Source of the DNA: Pseudomonas sp. R37(2017)
Lineage (GTDB): Bacteria; Pseudomonadota; Gammaproteobacteria; Pseudomonadales; Pseudomonadaceae
DNA: 64,000 nt
Assembly (NCBI RefSeq): GCF_002113375.1
Contig: NZ_NEHO01000006.1
Span: 186,001 to 250,000, forward strand
Direction of reading: 5' to 3'
Under the pieces are notes generated by a model. That model did no database searches and was not told the DNA's origin. It saw only the letters and a program-made list of their open reading frames with translations. How positions within the stretch are numbered: the stretch's first letter is position 1; each line of letters begins with the position of its first letter. Positions 10,344 to 19,271 of this stretch are shown here, in pieces. Made by a program: the position numbers and the translations under genes.

Positions 10344-12581
10344 ATGAGTGTCTCGAACAAGGAACAGGGTCATCACAAGGCAGCGCTGCTTCCCGGCGCG
10401 CGGGATATCGATGCGCTGGTGCGCGCCGAACATATCGATCCGTTTGCGATTCTCGGCCCTCACGCCGATGACGTTGGCGGGCAGTTCATTCGCGCTTATC
10501 TGCCGGGCGCCCTGAGTGTGGAAGTACTCGCCAGGGATTCGGGCGAAGCACTTGGCAATCTTCAAGCCACAGAAACGCCGGGGTTGTTTGTGGGGCATTT
10601 CCAGCGTGCACAAGCGTATCTGCTGCGCACCCATTGGGCCGGCGGCGAGCAAACGGCCGAAGATCCTTACAGCTTCGGTCCGTTGTTGGGCGAAATGGAT
10701 TTGTACCTGTTCGCCGAAGGCAATCACCGCGACTTGAGCAGCGCCTTGGGCGCGCAATTGACGACCGTGGACGGCGTCGACGGCGTACGTTTCGCCGTAT
10801 GGGCGCCGAATGCCAGAAGGGTCTCGGTGGTCGGCGATTTCAACGTCTGGGACGGCCGCCGGCATCCCATGCGCCTGCGCCATCCCAGCGGCGTCTGGGA
10901 GTTGTTCATCCCGCGCCTGCAGGCGGGGGATACGTACAAGTACGAAATCCTTGGCAAGCACGGGATTCTGCCGCTGAAGGCCGACCCCATGGCCTTGGCC
11001 ACCAGCTTGCCACCGGACACCGCTTCAAGAGTTGCATCCCCCCTGAGAATCGACTGGCAGGACCAGGACTGGATGCTGTCACGCGTGGACCGTCAGCGTC
11101 AGAGCGCACCGCTGTCGATCTACGAATTGCACGCCGGCTCGTGGCAATGCGAGCTGGACGACCTGGGCGAAGTGGCCCGCCAGTACACCTGGCCCGAACT
11201 GGCCGAGCGGTTGATCCCCTATGTGAAGGATCTGGGTTTCACCCACATCGAACTGATGCCGATCATGGAACATCCGTTCGGAGGTTCATGGGGTTATCAG
11301 TTGCTCTCGCAGTTCGCCACCAGCGCCCGGTATGGCGCGGGGGATGAGTTCGCAGCGTTCGTCAATGCCTGTCACCAGGCCGAAATCGGCGTGATCCTCG
11401 ATTGGGTGCCGGCGCATTTTCCCACCGATACCCACGGCCTGGCCCAGTTCGACGGTACTGCGCTGTACGAGTACGGCAACCCGCAGGAAGGGTTCCATCA
11501 GGACTGGGACACGCTGATCTATAACCTTGGTCGCACCGAAGTGCACGGCTACATGCTGGCCTCGGCGCTGCACTGGCTCAAGCATTTCCACGTCGACGGC
11601 CTGCGGGTCGATGCGGTGGCCTCGATGCTGTACCGCGACTACTCGCGCAAGGCCGGCGAGTGGGTGCCGAACCGCCATGGCGGGCGGGAGAACCTGGAAG
11701 CCATCGACTTCCTGCGCCACCTCAACGACGTGGTAGCCCTGGAAGCGCCCGGTGCGTTGGTGATCGCCGAAGAATCCACGGCATGGCCGGGTGTCAGCCA
11801 GGGCACGCAACAGGGCGGCCTGGGCTTTGCCTACAAATGGAACATGGGCTGGATGCACGATTCGCTGCATTACATCCAGCAGGACCCGGTGTACCGCGCC
11901 CATCACCACAACGAACTGAGTTTCGGCCTGGTGTATGCGTGGTCCGAGCGCTTCATCCTGCCGATCTCCCACGACGAGGTGGTACATGGCAAGCGCTCGC
12001 TGATCGACAAGATGCCCGGCGACCGCTGGCAGAAATTCGCCAACCTACGGGCGTACCTGAGTTTCATGTGGGCGCATCCGGGCAAGAAACTGCTGTTCAT
12101 GGGCTGCGAATTCGGCCAATGGCGCGAGTGGAATCACGATCAGCAACTGGATTGGTACCTGCTGCAATACTCGGAGCACCAGGGCGTGCAGAAACTGGTC
12201 AGTGACCTCAACCGCCTGTACCGCGAAGAGCCCGCGCTGCATGAACAGGATGACGTGCCCCAGGGTTTCCAATGGCTGATTGGCGACGATGCGATGAACA
12301 GCGTTTATGCGTGGCTGCGCTGGAGCAAGGACGGCAAGCCGCTGCTGGTGGTGGCCAACTTCACGCCGGTGCCGCGGGAGGCGTATCGGGTTGGGGTGCC
12401 GTTTGCCGGGCAATGGAGTGAGGTGCTCAACAGCGATTCGTCGATTTATGCGGGGTCCAATTATGGGAACAGCGGTGGGGCGCTGGCCGAGGAGACGCCG
12501 AGCCATGGGCAGGCGTTGTCGTTGGTGCTGAATTTGCCGCCGTTGGCGGTGTTGGTGTTGAGGCCGAGCGATTTAGGTTAG
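10344..12581 (+). CDS. glgB: 1,4-alpha-glucan branching enzyme GlgB
   Basis: GH13_9 enzyme of 745 residues that makes alpha-1,6 branches in glucan. It has two N-terminal carbohydrate-binding sandwich domains (about 20-115 and 125-225, the second with [21 protein letters not shown]), the catalytic barrel and a C-terminal beta domain. Catalytic residues are Asp423 in [11 protein letters not shown], Glu476 in [11 protein letters not shown] and Asp544 in [13 protein letters not shown]. The start at 10344 lies two bases after the treS stop with GGTGGAG just upstream, so translation is probably coupled. It completes the glgE-treS-glgB unit. Confidence 0.96.
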   Translation: MSVSNKEQGHHKAALLPGARDIDALVRAEHIDPFAILGPHADDVGGQFIRAYLPGALSVEVLARDSGEALGNLQATETPGLFVGHFQRAQAYLLRTHWAGGEQTAEDPYSFGPLLGEMDLYLFAEGNHRDLSSALGAQLTTVDGVDGVRFAVWAPNARRVSVVGDFNVWDGRRHPMRLRHPSGVWELFIPRLQAGDTYKYEILGKHGILPLKADPMALATSLPPDTASRVASPLRIDWQDQDWMLSRVDRQRQSAPLSIYELHAGSWQCELDDLGEVARQYTWPELAERLIPYVKDLGFTHIELMPIMEHPFGGSWGYQLLSQFATSARYGAGDEFAAFVNACHQAEIGVILDWVPAHFPTDTHGLAQFDGTALYEYGNPQEGFHQDWDTLIYNLGRTEVHGYMLASALHWLKHFHVDGLRVDAVASMLYRDYSRKAGEWVPNRHGGRENLEAIDFLRHLNDVVALEAPGALVIAEESTAWPGVSQGTQQGGLGFAYKWNMGWMHDSLHYIQQDPVYRAHHHNELSFGLVYAWSERFILPISHDEVVHGKRSLIDKMPGDRWQKFANLRAYLSFMWAHPGKKLLFMGCEFGQWREWNHDQQLDWYLLQYSEHQGVQKLVSDLNRLYREEPALHEQDDVPQGFQWLIGDDAMNSVYAWLRWSKDGKPLLVVANFTPVPREAYRVGVPFAGQWSEVLNSDSSIYAGSNYGNSGGALAEETPSHGQALSLVLNLPPLAVLVLRPSDLG

Positions 12582-12605
12582 CTAGCAGAGTCTAAGCGGG
12601 TGCTT

Positions 12606-12633
12606 CTCCATTAGTTATCTATCGATAATGGAG
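12606..12633. terminator. Hairpin between convergent glgB and RHS genes
   Basis: CTCCATTA at 12606-12613 and TAATGGAG at 12626-12633 are exact inverted repeats, with an alternative inner pairing TTATC/GATAA. It lies 25 bases after the glgB stop and 44 bases after the RHS stop on the other strand. There is no strong T-run, so a bidirectional terminator is likely but not certain. Confidence 0.5.
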
Positions 12634-12676
12634 AGGTGCCTGAGAGGGGAATGGTTTTCTAGTGCATAGAGAGTTC

Positions 12677-15370
12677 CTAGGCGAAGCCGAACATTGACAG
12701 AGCATTTTGCTTGTTTTGATTCGGCTTGAATTTAAATAAGTCGAAATCAATAATGAGTGCTCTATCATTAATTATTTTTACATTGTCAGCTTTGTTGTCA
12801 CCAAGTTCTCTGTCCATGCTTTCAAGTTCAGCAAGTAGCTTTTCTTTTTGTTTGCTGGTTCGATATTGTGATTCGTTCATAGTGATCCCCTCAATAAAAG
12901 GTGTCTTCATAATCAAAATGCCTTCCAGTGTCCGGATTGCAGATGCCGTAGCATATTTTTTGTAAATGCCATTGTAAGCTTTCTGGAAAAAGTAATTCCA
13001 TCCTTCCACTGCGTGATTGATATTGGAGGTTGTGTTGTTTTTAATGGAGTGTGCAGTTGCGATATCTGTGGGGACGGTCTTGTAGATTTTGTAGGCTGTT
13101 CGACCAACTTTCCATACTTCACCAAATCCTCCTGCACCCAGTCTTTCACCTTCTGATTTTATGTTGTTTAGTGAGATTGTTTCTTTGGCTATGTCTGGTT
13201 TTCGTTTAGTGGCGGTATTTTCAACGCTAATTGAAGCATGATTATTATTCAGATCCAATACGTCAACAGTTGTCCTGTTCTCCTGCTGGTGGAGATTGTT
13301 CCTTCTTGCTGGAACGTAGAGCCCAGAAGCTTCTTCACGCTCCGGAGGTGACGTAGGACGTCGCGTCATTCGACCATCTGGATCAAAAAAAACCGTAGGC
13401 GCGTTCTTCATCGCGATGAACAGATTCATCCCATCCACATACCCCGCGGGATCCGGATTAATCCACCGCTGCAACCACGGCACGTAATACCTGAACCCAT
13501 AATAATAAAGCCCAGTCGCATCCCGCTCCTTGCCCGAATAGCGCACGATCTTGTACTTGGCTTGCGTGGTCGACCGCGCTGCCCAACACGCCGTGCCCCC
13601 AAACGGGTAATACCATTCCTGGCTGATCAGGTCGGCATTCTGGTCCAGTTCCAGGGTGCTGGATTGCAGATGATCGTTGAGGCTGTAGCGCACCTGATCA
13701 TTGGCAATGTCGCCAGGCTTTTGCGAGACCCAATGCAGTACCTGCACGCTGTTGCTGCCGGCGCTGGCGGTGATCACGTGGAGGACTTCCCCGGTGCCGC
13801 CATGGCTGCGGATTTCCACGCCGGGCAGGTAACGCACTTCGCTGACCAGGGTGCGGGCGTTGGTCTGGGTTGCGCGTAACTTGCGCAGGCGTTGGCCACC
13901 GCCGTCATAGAGGTAGCGTTCGTAATCATCGTTGCCGTCATCGCGGACCACCGGGCGCACAGCGGTCAACTGGTTGCGCAGATCCCAGTCCATCGACTGG
14001 CCGGCTTGCAGTTCACGCAGGTTGCCGTTGGCGTCGAAACCGGCGGCCAGTTCGGCTTCGCTGGGTGGGCGGCCGTTGCGTTCGGGCAGGCAACGGTTGC
14101 TGTAGCGGGCGCGGGTCAATGTGCGGCCATGGGCCTGAACTCCGACGTGGACCAGGTCCAGCAGGTTGCCACCGGCGTCGTAATGGTAGGTCTGGGTGTA
14201 GTTGGCGACCTGGTTGGGATCGATTGGCAGGGGCTGCAGGTCGGGCAGGGCGGGGCCACCGTGGCCGGTCTTTGCCTCCCATCCGGTGGCTTCGATCAGT
14301 TGATCGAGGGTGTCGTAAAGGTAGGTTCTGATGGGTTCGATGCGCTGGTTGTTGAAGTAGCGGATCGGCTGGGCGGCGTCTTCGATGCTCTGCACATTGC
14401 CGCTCGCGTCGTAACGGTATTTCAGGTCTTGTAGCGGCGTGCCGTTGGCTTTGTGGGCGCTCAGGCCGATGAGCCGACCGTCCGCAAGATCGTAGCGGTG
14501 GCGGGTGACGACGCCATTGCCGGCGGTTTCCGTTTCGATCTGGCCTGTGGCGTTGTAGTGAATATCGTTGACCAGCACTTTTTCGACTTGCCCGTTTCCG
14601 GCCAGGGTCAATCGGGTGGTTTTCAGTTCACCGGCCACGGCATGGGCGAAGGATTGTCGGTTGCCGAACGCATCGATTTGACGCAGCAACTCGCCAGTGG
14701 CGGTGTAGTGCTGCGAGGTGACAGCGCCGTCGCCTGGTTCGAGCAAGGCATCCCGGGCCGTCATGCTGAGCGGCCAGTTCGGGGGAGCGGTGTCACGCAA
14801 AAAATGCCGAGCCTGTCGAAGCGTAGTGCCACTCATTGCTGAATCGAGCAGGTGCAAGGTTCCCGCCGGATCGTCATGGCGAATCAACTGACCGCAGAGG
14901 TTATGGGCAACTGCTTCGGGATCCGCCCGCGCATAGGTGAAGCGCTCAAGCGCATGGGCTGCAAGCCCGGTTCCACGTTCTCGCACGGCTATCGGGCGTA
15001 ACAGTTCATCGAACTCAGTCAATGCGTGGCTGCCACGTCCGTCCCAACGCTCGACAGTCTGCCCGGCGGCCCCCGGCAATGCCACTCGCCACCCGGCATC
15101 CACGCTATCGGTCGACAACACTGCGCCGGACAGGCTCATGACCTGAGACAGGTTCGCCGGTACCGATGCATCGTTCTGCGCCAAGGCAAACAGATACGGA
15201 TCACGGCTGGCCACCGGCCGGCCGGCGATGTCGAACCGTTGATGCGTGACCCGCGCCTCAACCGGATCGGCCGCTAGCCGCCGATGGTATTGAATTGCCC
15301 TGATCGCCAGGCCACGGGAATCTGCAACCGAAAGGGCCGGAGTACCGCGATGCGCATGATCCAATGACAT
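12677..15370 (-). CDS. TccC-like RHS/YD-repeat toxin with kinase-like C-terminal tip
   Basis: Protein of 897 residues. The start (PALSVADSRGLAIRAIQYHR) is that of TccC, the C component of insecticidal Tc toxins. YD repeats follow (YRYDASGNVQSI, YHYDAGGNLLDL), and the RHS core ends with KERDATGLYYYGFRYYVPWL, VDGMNLF and the DPDG junction at 663-666, where the family self-cleaves. The tip (667-897) is unrelated to the core and visibly AT-rich. It has a glycine-rich loop GAGGFGEV (745-752), a candidate ATP lysine K761 in AYKIYK, a possible helix-C glutamate in AVEGWNYF, a catalytic-loop motif DNKADN (858-863, compare DLKPEN) and DFD (875-877). It ends 20 residues later, so no activation segment or full C-lobe exists, as in OspG/NleH effector kinases. 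No TcA/TcB gene or immunity gene is adjacent. The RHS part is certain; the kinase call is motif-based inference. Confidence 0.85.
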   Translation of the reverse strand: MSLDHAHRGTPALSVADSRGLAIRAIQYHRRLAADPVEARVTHQRFDIAGRPVASRDPYLFALAQNDASVPANLSQVMSLSGAVLSTDSVDAGWRVALPGAAGQTVERWDGRGSHALTEFDELLRPIAVRERGTGLAAHALERFTYARADPEAVAHNLCGQLIRHDDPAGTLHLLDSAMSGTTLRQARHFLRDTAPPNWPLSMTARDALLEPGDGAVTSQHYTATGELLRQIDAFGNRQSFAHAVAGELKTTRLTLAGNGQVEKVLVNDIHYNATGQIETETAGNGVVTRHRYDLADGRLIGLSAHKANGTPLQDLKYRYDASGNVQSIEDAAQPIRYFNNQRIEPIRTYLYDTLDQLIEATGWEAKTGHGGPALPDLQPLPIDPNQVANYTQTYHYDAGGNLLDLVHVGVQAHGRTLTRARYSNRCLPERNGRPPSEAELAAGFDANGNLRELQAGQSMDWDLRNQLTAVRPVVRDDGNDDYERYLYDGGGQRLRKLRATQTNARTLVSEVRYLPGVEIRSHGGTGEVLHVITASAGSNSVQVLHWVSQKPGDIANDQVRYSLNDHLQSSTLELDQNADLISQEWYYPFGGTACWAARSTTQAKYKIVRYSGKERDATGLYYYGFRYYVPWLQRWINPDPAGYVDGMNLFIAMKNAPTVFFDPDGRMTRRPTSPPEREEASGLYVPARRNNLHQQENRTTVDVLDLNNNHASISVENTATKRKPDIAKETISLNNIKSEGERLGAGGFGEVWKVGRTAYKIYKTVPTDIATAHSIKNNTTSNINHAVEGWNYFFQKAYNGIYKKYATASAIRTLEGILIMKTPFIEGITMNESQYRTSKQKEKLLAELESMDRELGDNKADNVKIINDRALIIDFDLFKFKPNQNKQNALSMFGFA

Positions 15371-15517
15371 CCGTGCTGATCCCGATCAGAGTGAACTGCC
15401 ATTACCATGCGTCACCGTCAGCGCCTTGGAAACTGTAAGAAATACCAGTTTTCACCAGTGCATTCGTACAGCCGCACTGCCAATCAAGCTGGACTAATGA
15501 CAACGGCATTCCGTCTA
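15371..15517. other. Spacer upstream of RHS gene
   Basis: Holds the RHS gene's 5' region on the minus strand, just below the parE stop. Only a weak ribosome site (GGGA) is seen before the RHS start. No clear -35/-10 pair was recognised. Confidence 0.4.
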
Positions 15518-15793
15518 TCAGCGATCTTCGCGGCTGTGCCACAGGCGCAGCAGGTAAATGGTGGAGTCTGCGATCTCGTAGCGCATCTCGTAGTGTCCGA
15601 CCAGAATCCGCCGCACATCGCGGGGCTCGAACTCTTCAAGCCGTTCTCCGAGGCGCGGGTTTGTCAATAGGGTGGTCGGTGCTGTCGTGAGCTGCTGCAC
15701 CGTGCGGGCTGCAGCGGGTCGGTTCACCGTCGCCAGGAACTCGTAGAGGCGGGCCAGATCGGACAGGGCCTTGCTCGTCCACTTCAAGTCCAT
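15518..15793 (-). CDS. RelE/ParE-family toxin
   Basis: Basic protein of 91 residues with the ParE/RelE fold signature: MDLKWTSKALSDLARLYEFLA at the start, then NPRLGERLEEF and RRILVGHYEMRYEI, ending YLLRLWHSREDR, where the family usually has a conserved R and H near the C-terminus. ParE members poison DNA gyrase; RelE members cut mRNA on ribosomes. The end with WHSRE(D)R is commonest in ParE-type proteins. Its ATG overlaps the antitoxin stop (TGATG), the usual coupled antitoxin-first order. Target unproven. Confidence 0.88.
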   Translation of the reverse strand: MDLKWTSKALSDLARLYEFLATVNRPAAARTVQQLTTAPTTLLTNPRLGERLEEFEPRDVRRILVGHYEMRYEIADSTIYLLRLWHSREDR

Positions 15794-16065
15794 CAGCGCG
15801 GCACTGGTAGCGGGGTGTCAGTGCTCAGACTTTCGGCCCAGGCCTGGACGGCCTGATGGTCGATCACGCGGCCGGCATCCACATCGGCCAGAGCCTCGCG
15901 GGTCAGGCGGCTGCGCTCTTCCTCCTGGTCGAGCCACGCGCACAGAGCTTGCTTGACGATCCAGTTCCTGGAGCGCTCAAGGCGCTCGGCAACTTCATCG
16001 ACTCGCTCGGCCAGCTCTATAGGGACGTGAGCGGTAACGGATCGGGTTCTGGCGGTAGCGGCCAT
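15793..16065 (-). CDS. Ribbon-helix-helix (CopG/ParD-like) antitoxin
   Basis: Protein of 90 residues starting MAATARTRSVTAHVPIELAE, a ribbon-helix-helix DNA-binding domain (beta strand SVTAHVPIELAERVDEVAERLERSRNWI by position 9-36) followed by an acidic helical C-terminus (DQEEERSRLTREAL) that would wrap the toxin. It should neutralise the ParE-like toxin encoded downstream and repress its own promoter. The start is backed by TAGGAG eight bases upstream. The pair lies between the RHS toxin and the autotransporter, a typical accessory location. Confidence 0.88.
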   Translation of the reverse strand: MAATARTRSVTAHVPIELAERVDEVAERLERSRNWIVKQALCAWLDQEEERSRLTREALADVDAGRVIDHQAVQAWAESLSTDTPLPVPR

Positions 16066-16374
16066 GATGGTGTACTCCTACGTTGCGAATCAGGGGGAGA
16101 GGCCAAGTCGGCGCGGAGTTGGCCATTGTCATTGCTGATTCGTTTTATGCCAACTCGATTAGAAACGATTAAACATTAATCATAATTAATAGCTGAGCAC
16201 CGTCAAGCGCTGTTGAATGGGGGGGAGTTCTGCGTAGGTAGTGCGGTGAGCGATTGTTTCTGTCGTTCAATTTGCCGGCAACGGTGTTGACGATTCCCAG
16301 GGCATGGATTTGCTGGAGCAGTCCGCCGAGGCTTTGCCCCAGGAGGTTGAGCCTGTCCAGAGCGGTTTCAACCC
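16066..16374. other. Intergenic stretch with TA promoter region
   Basis: Carries the promoter area of the toxin-antitoxin pair on the minus strand. It is AT-rich around 16170-16190, with two copies of the self-complementary ATTAAT at 16175-16180 and 16185-16190 that could be an operator. A 70-codon GTG-started frame (16169-16381) that overlaps the autotransporter stop has a leucine-rich start (DRLNLLGQSLGGLLQQIHAL), but its second half looks non-coding. I do not call it a gene. Confidence 0.45.
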
Positions 16375-18963
16375 TCACCACTTCACCCGAACCCCCACAT
16401 TACCGAATGTTCCCCTTTGCTGGGTGCTGTCGATATTGCTGCTGTAGTCGACACCGGCATACACACTGACGGATGTCGCGATACTCAGCACCATGCCGAC
16501 ACCGAGGTCGGCGGACGAGGTTCGTTGCTGGGTTTCGATTTGATCGACATGGTCGAAGGTGACCGTGTCGGTAGCGCTGAAGGTGTGCCAGATATTGGCC
16601 CGCAGATACGGTTCCAACGGCCGGCCACTGACCTCGTAGCGCCCCTTGAGGCGAGCGCCGACGCGGCCGGTCCAGGCGCTGTCGGAGTCGAACGAGACAT
16701 GGGCGATGCCGTCATCCTGACTATCGAGTCCGACCTTCTGGTAAATCCCCTGGGCCTGGGGTTCGACCACCCAGTTTCCGGCCACTGCGATCGGGTAGCC
16801 GACTTCTGCCGATAACGTCGTGACATGACCATCATTGTCGATCTTCAGGCCGCTTTGCGAATGGTTGTCTCCGTTGAGCCAGGTGTACATGGCCACGGTA
16901 TCGAGATAGGCGCCGGCAGGATCGGTCAGGGTCCAGTAAAGGCCAAGACTGTCGCCTTGCAGTTCCACATTGCCGGAGCGTTTGCCTTCGAAGCCCTCAT
17001 TGAAACCGTCGACATCGCCTTGCAGGCGGCTGTGGCCGATAAAGAAACCACTGCGCTGGGTCTGTCCACTTGCCAACTGCGAGCTGAACAGGTCATTGCC
17101 GACCTGGAAGCCATTGAGCGAACCGTCCAGTCTTGGCGTGACGGTACCGGCCCAGGTCTGCTCGAGGTTCTTGCCGTAGACCCGGCCCCAACCTGCGCCG
17201 AAAGTCCCGGTTTCTGCCAGCAGGCGCTGATCGCCTTGACGGTCATGGAAGGTGCCCAATGCCGTCAGGCTCAATTGTGCGGCGGCGGGTGGCACTACCG
17301 ACCAGGTGGGAACGGCCTCGCGGTACAGGGGGATCGGTGCCGCGCCTGGTACAGCGGCGGGTAATACCGGCGCTTCGACGGTTACGACGCCATCAACCCC
17401 GGTAGCCGTGACAACCGGGGCCGCCACTGGTACAGCCACCAATGGCACCTGAGTCGGCGGCAAGGCAGGATCAGGGTTGGCGACGGCGACCAATGGCGGT
17501 GCCACCACCGAGGAGCGCAAGTACCAGCTGTTTTCGCTACCCGGTGTAATACCGCCTTTGAACAGACGGTAATCGAAGGCACCGACCGACACCGGGGCTT
17601 TAAGGGCGAATGCAGTGTTGTCGCTGACCGCCGTGCCTTGGGCCTGAACCAACTGGATGCCATTCTGCTGCGTCAGCGCGCCTGCGCCACCAATGTTGCT
17701 GACCGTAATCAAGGTATTGCCGGTCAGCGTCCCATTATTGACGACCAGTTTGTCGCTGGTGGAGCTGTCATCGCCCAGTGCACTTTGCAAGAGCAACTGA
17801 CCGCCATTACCCACGTAGTTGCCCTCAACCGTCAGGGTGTCATTGGTGCGCGAGTTGCCGTGGGTGAGATCGATGACCCCACTGTTGTTCAAGGTAGCGA
17901 GCCGGCCCGCGGTCAATGGTGTGATGCTGCCTTTCACCGACGTCAGCGTACTGCTGCCGTCGATAGTGAACACGCCCGTGCCGCTGGTGCTGTCTCCCAG
18001 TTGAAAATTGCCATCCAGGTCGAAGCGCGAGCCGTTGTCCAGGTTGACGGTTTCCCAGTTGATATATCGGGCGGCGCCCGAGGAGGTGGTGTGATCGAAG
18101 GTCAGCAGGTCATTGCCGATACCGCCATTGATACTTGGGGTCAGCGTGAGGGTGCTTTCGGCCAGGTTGCGCAAGGTGGCGCGGTCGTTGCCTGCCTCCA
18201 TGAGGATTGGCGAGCGAATGATCCCGCCGCCGTCCCACACCACTGAGTCATCGCCGTTGCCGGCGCGGATCTCGCCAACGATCTCCCCACCCGTGATCGT
18301 GATGCTGTCGTTGCCATTGCTGACACTGATATTGCCGTCGATACGGCCAGCGGAAACGATGATGGTGTCGGTGCCCAAGCCCGTCACCAGATTGCCGAGG
18401 ATCTGCCCACCGGACATGTCGAACAGATTGTTATCGAGCTTCATGTTGACCCGGCCGATAGTGCCGCCGCTCATGCGGGCATTGTCACCGTCCTCGAAGG
18501 CACCGGTGATCGTACCGCCGCTCATCTGGAAGAAGTCATGGCCGTCGCCCTGGGCAAGGGACGCAAGGGTGCCGCCAGTCATGGTGAAATTGTCGACGCC
18601 ATTGCCTTGTTCGACCGCCCCGGTCACCTGGCCTGCACCGATGGTGAAGACATCGGCGCCATCGCCCTGATCGACGATGCCCAGGATACGACCGGAGTTC
18701 ACGTTGACCCTGTCGCTGCCGGCACCGAAGGTTACGTTGCCATTGATTGTGCCGGTGCCATTGGCGGGGAGGTTGAGCGTGTTGTTGCCCGCCAGATCGG
18801 TCAGCGGCCCGCTGCTGCCGCTGTCGCATACGTGTGCATCGTTACTGACGGTAGGGGTGAAGGTACAGGCTGCCTGTGCGGATTGAGGCCACCCCATGCA
18901 CAGGCAGATGGAAAAGGCGCAGGCGCTGTAACGGTACCTGGTCAGGTCAGTTGAAAACGGCAT
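16375..18963 (-). CDS. Autotransporter with 20-residue RTX-like repeats
   Basis: Type V secretion protein of 862 residues. A signal peptide ends near AQA (residue 31). The passenger (about 32-470) has about ten repeats of near-exact 20-residue period, each with G-x-G-x-D-x-hydrophobic and then GG-T-I-x-G. The aspartates are at 84, 104, 124, 143, 199, 219, 239, 260 and 285, with degenerate copies between 143 and 199. The motif resembles the RTX calcium nonapeptide but is spaced for a beta-solenoid coil. A Pro/Val/Ala-rich linker (about 500-560) leads to a C-terminal 12-strand barrel (about 600-862) ending in VRVKW with a terminal aromatic. The ATG at 18963 has GGGAG six bases upstream and starts the signal peptide. 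The passenger function (adhesin or other) is not recognisable. Confidence 0.88.
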   Translation of the reverse strand: MPFSTDLTRYRYSACAFSICLCMGWPQSAQAACTFTPTVSNDAHVCDSGSSGPLTDLAGNNTLNLPANGTGTINGNVTFGAGSDRVNVNSGRILGIVDQGDGADVFTIGAGQVTGAVEQGNGVDNFTMTGGTLASLAQGDGHDFFQMSGGTITGAFEDGDNARMSGGTIGRVNMKLDNNLFDMSGGQILGNLVTGLGTDTIIVSAGRIDGNISVSNGNDSITITGGEIVGEIRAGNGDDSVVWDGGGIIRSPILMEAGNDRATLRNLAESTLTLTPSINGGIGNDLLTFDHTTSSGAARYINWETVNLDNGSRFDLDGNFQLGDSTSGTGVFTIDGSSTLTSVKGSITPLTAGRLATLNNSGVIDLTHGNSRTNDTLTVEGNYVGNGGQLLLQSALGDDSSTSDKLVVNNGTLTGNTLITVSNIGGAGALTQQNGIQLVQAQGTAVSDNTAFALKAPVSVGAFDYRLFKGGITPGSENSWYLRSSVVAPPLVAVANPDPALPPTQVPLVAVPVAAPVVTATGVDGVVTVEAPVLPAAVPGAAPIPLYREAVPTWSVVPPAAAQLSLTALGTFHDRQGDQRLLAETGTFGAGWGRVYGKNLEQTWAGTVTPRLDGSLNGFQVGNDLFSSQLASGQTQRSGFFIGHSRLQGDVDGFNEGFEGKRSGNVELQGDSLGLYWTLTDPAGAYLDTVAMYTWLNGDNHSQSGLKIDNDGHVTTLSAEVGYPIAVAGNWVVEPQAQGIYQKVGLDSQDDGIAHVSFDSDSAWTGRVGARLKGRYEVSGRPLEPYLRANIWHTFSATDTVTFDHVDQIETQQRTSSADLGVGMVLSIATSVSVYAGVDYSSNIDSTQQRGTFGNVGVRVKW

Positions 18964-19271
18964 ACACGTCTCCCGCATGTGGATCGGCGACTGAGCGGCC
19001 ACTTATCAAGAGTGGCGACGCATCAGTCAGCTTCGGCAGCGCGGTTGCGAGACAGCGTCAGTAAGGCAAATTCCCGTGATCGAGAACCTTCGGCAACGAC
19101 GGCTACTGTTTGGTCGCATGTCCGTAACAGGAGCGATACGGATGCAGGGACCGTAACAGTACTTTTCTGAGGTTTCTACTGTCATAAATGACAGGTATGT
19201 GCATGGATTTACTTATGAAGCCATTCCTGGTTGCCGTAAAAATCGCATTATGGGGAAGAGCTCTTGATGAC
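18964..19271. other. Regulatory spacer upstream of autotransporter
   Basis: No convincing gene. It holds a perfect palindrome CTGTCATAAATGACAG (19179-19194) and two direct copies of CCGTAACAG (19122-19130 and 19151-19159), 29 bases apart, which could be operator half-sites for the autotransporter promoter. No regulator can be assigned. Confidence 0.5.

Noticed and set aside
12676..12677. Immunity gene next to the RHS toxin
   Set aside because: Only 95 bases separate the RHS stop from the glgB stop, and the upstream side holds the ParE/ParD pair, which matches a complete separate module.
16169..16381. 70-codon GTG-started frame downstream of the autotransporter
   Set aside because: First half is leucine-rich and gene-like, but the second half is not, and no ribosome site separate from the autotransporter end was found. 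Left as a note in the intergenic entry.
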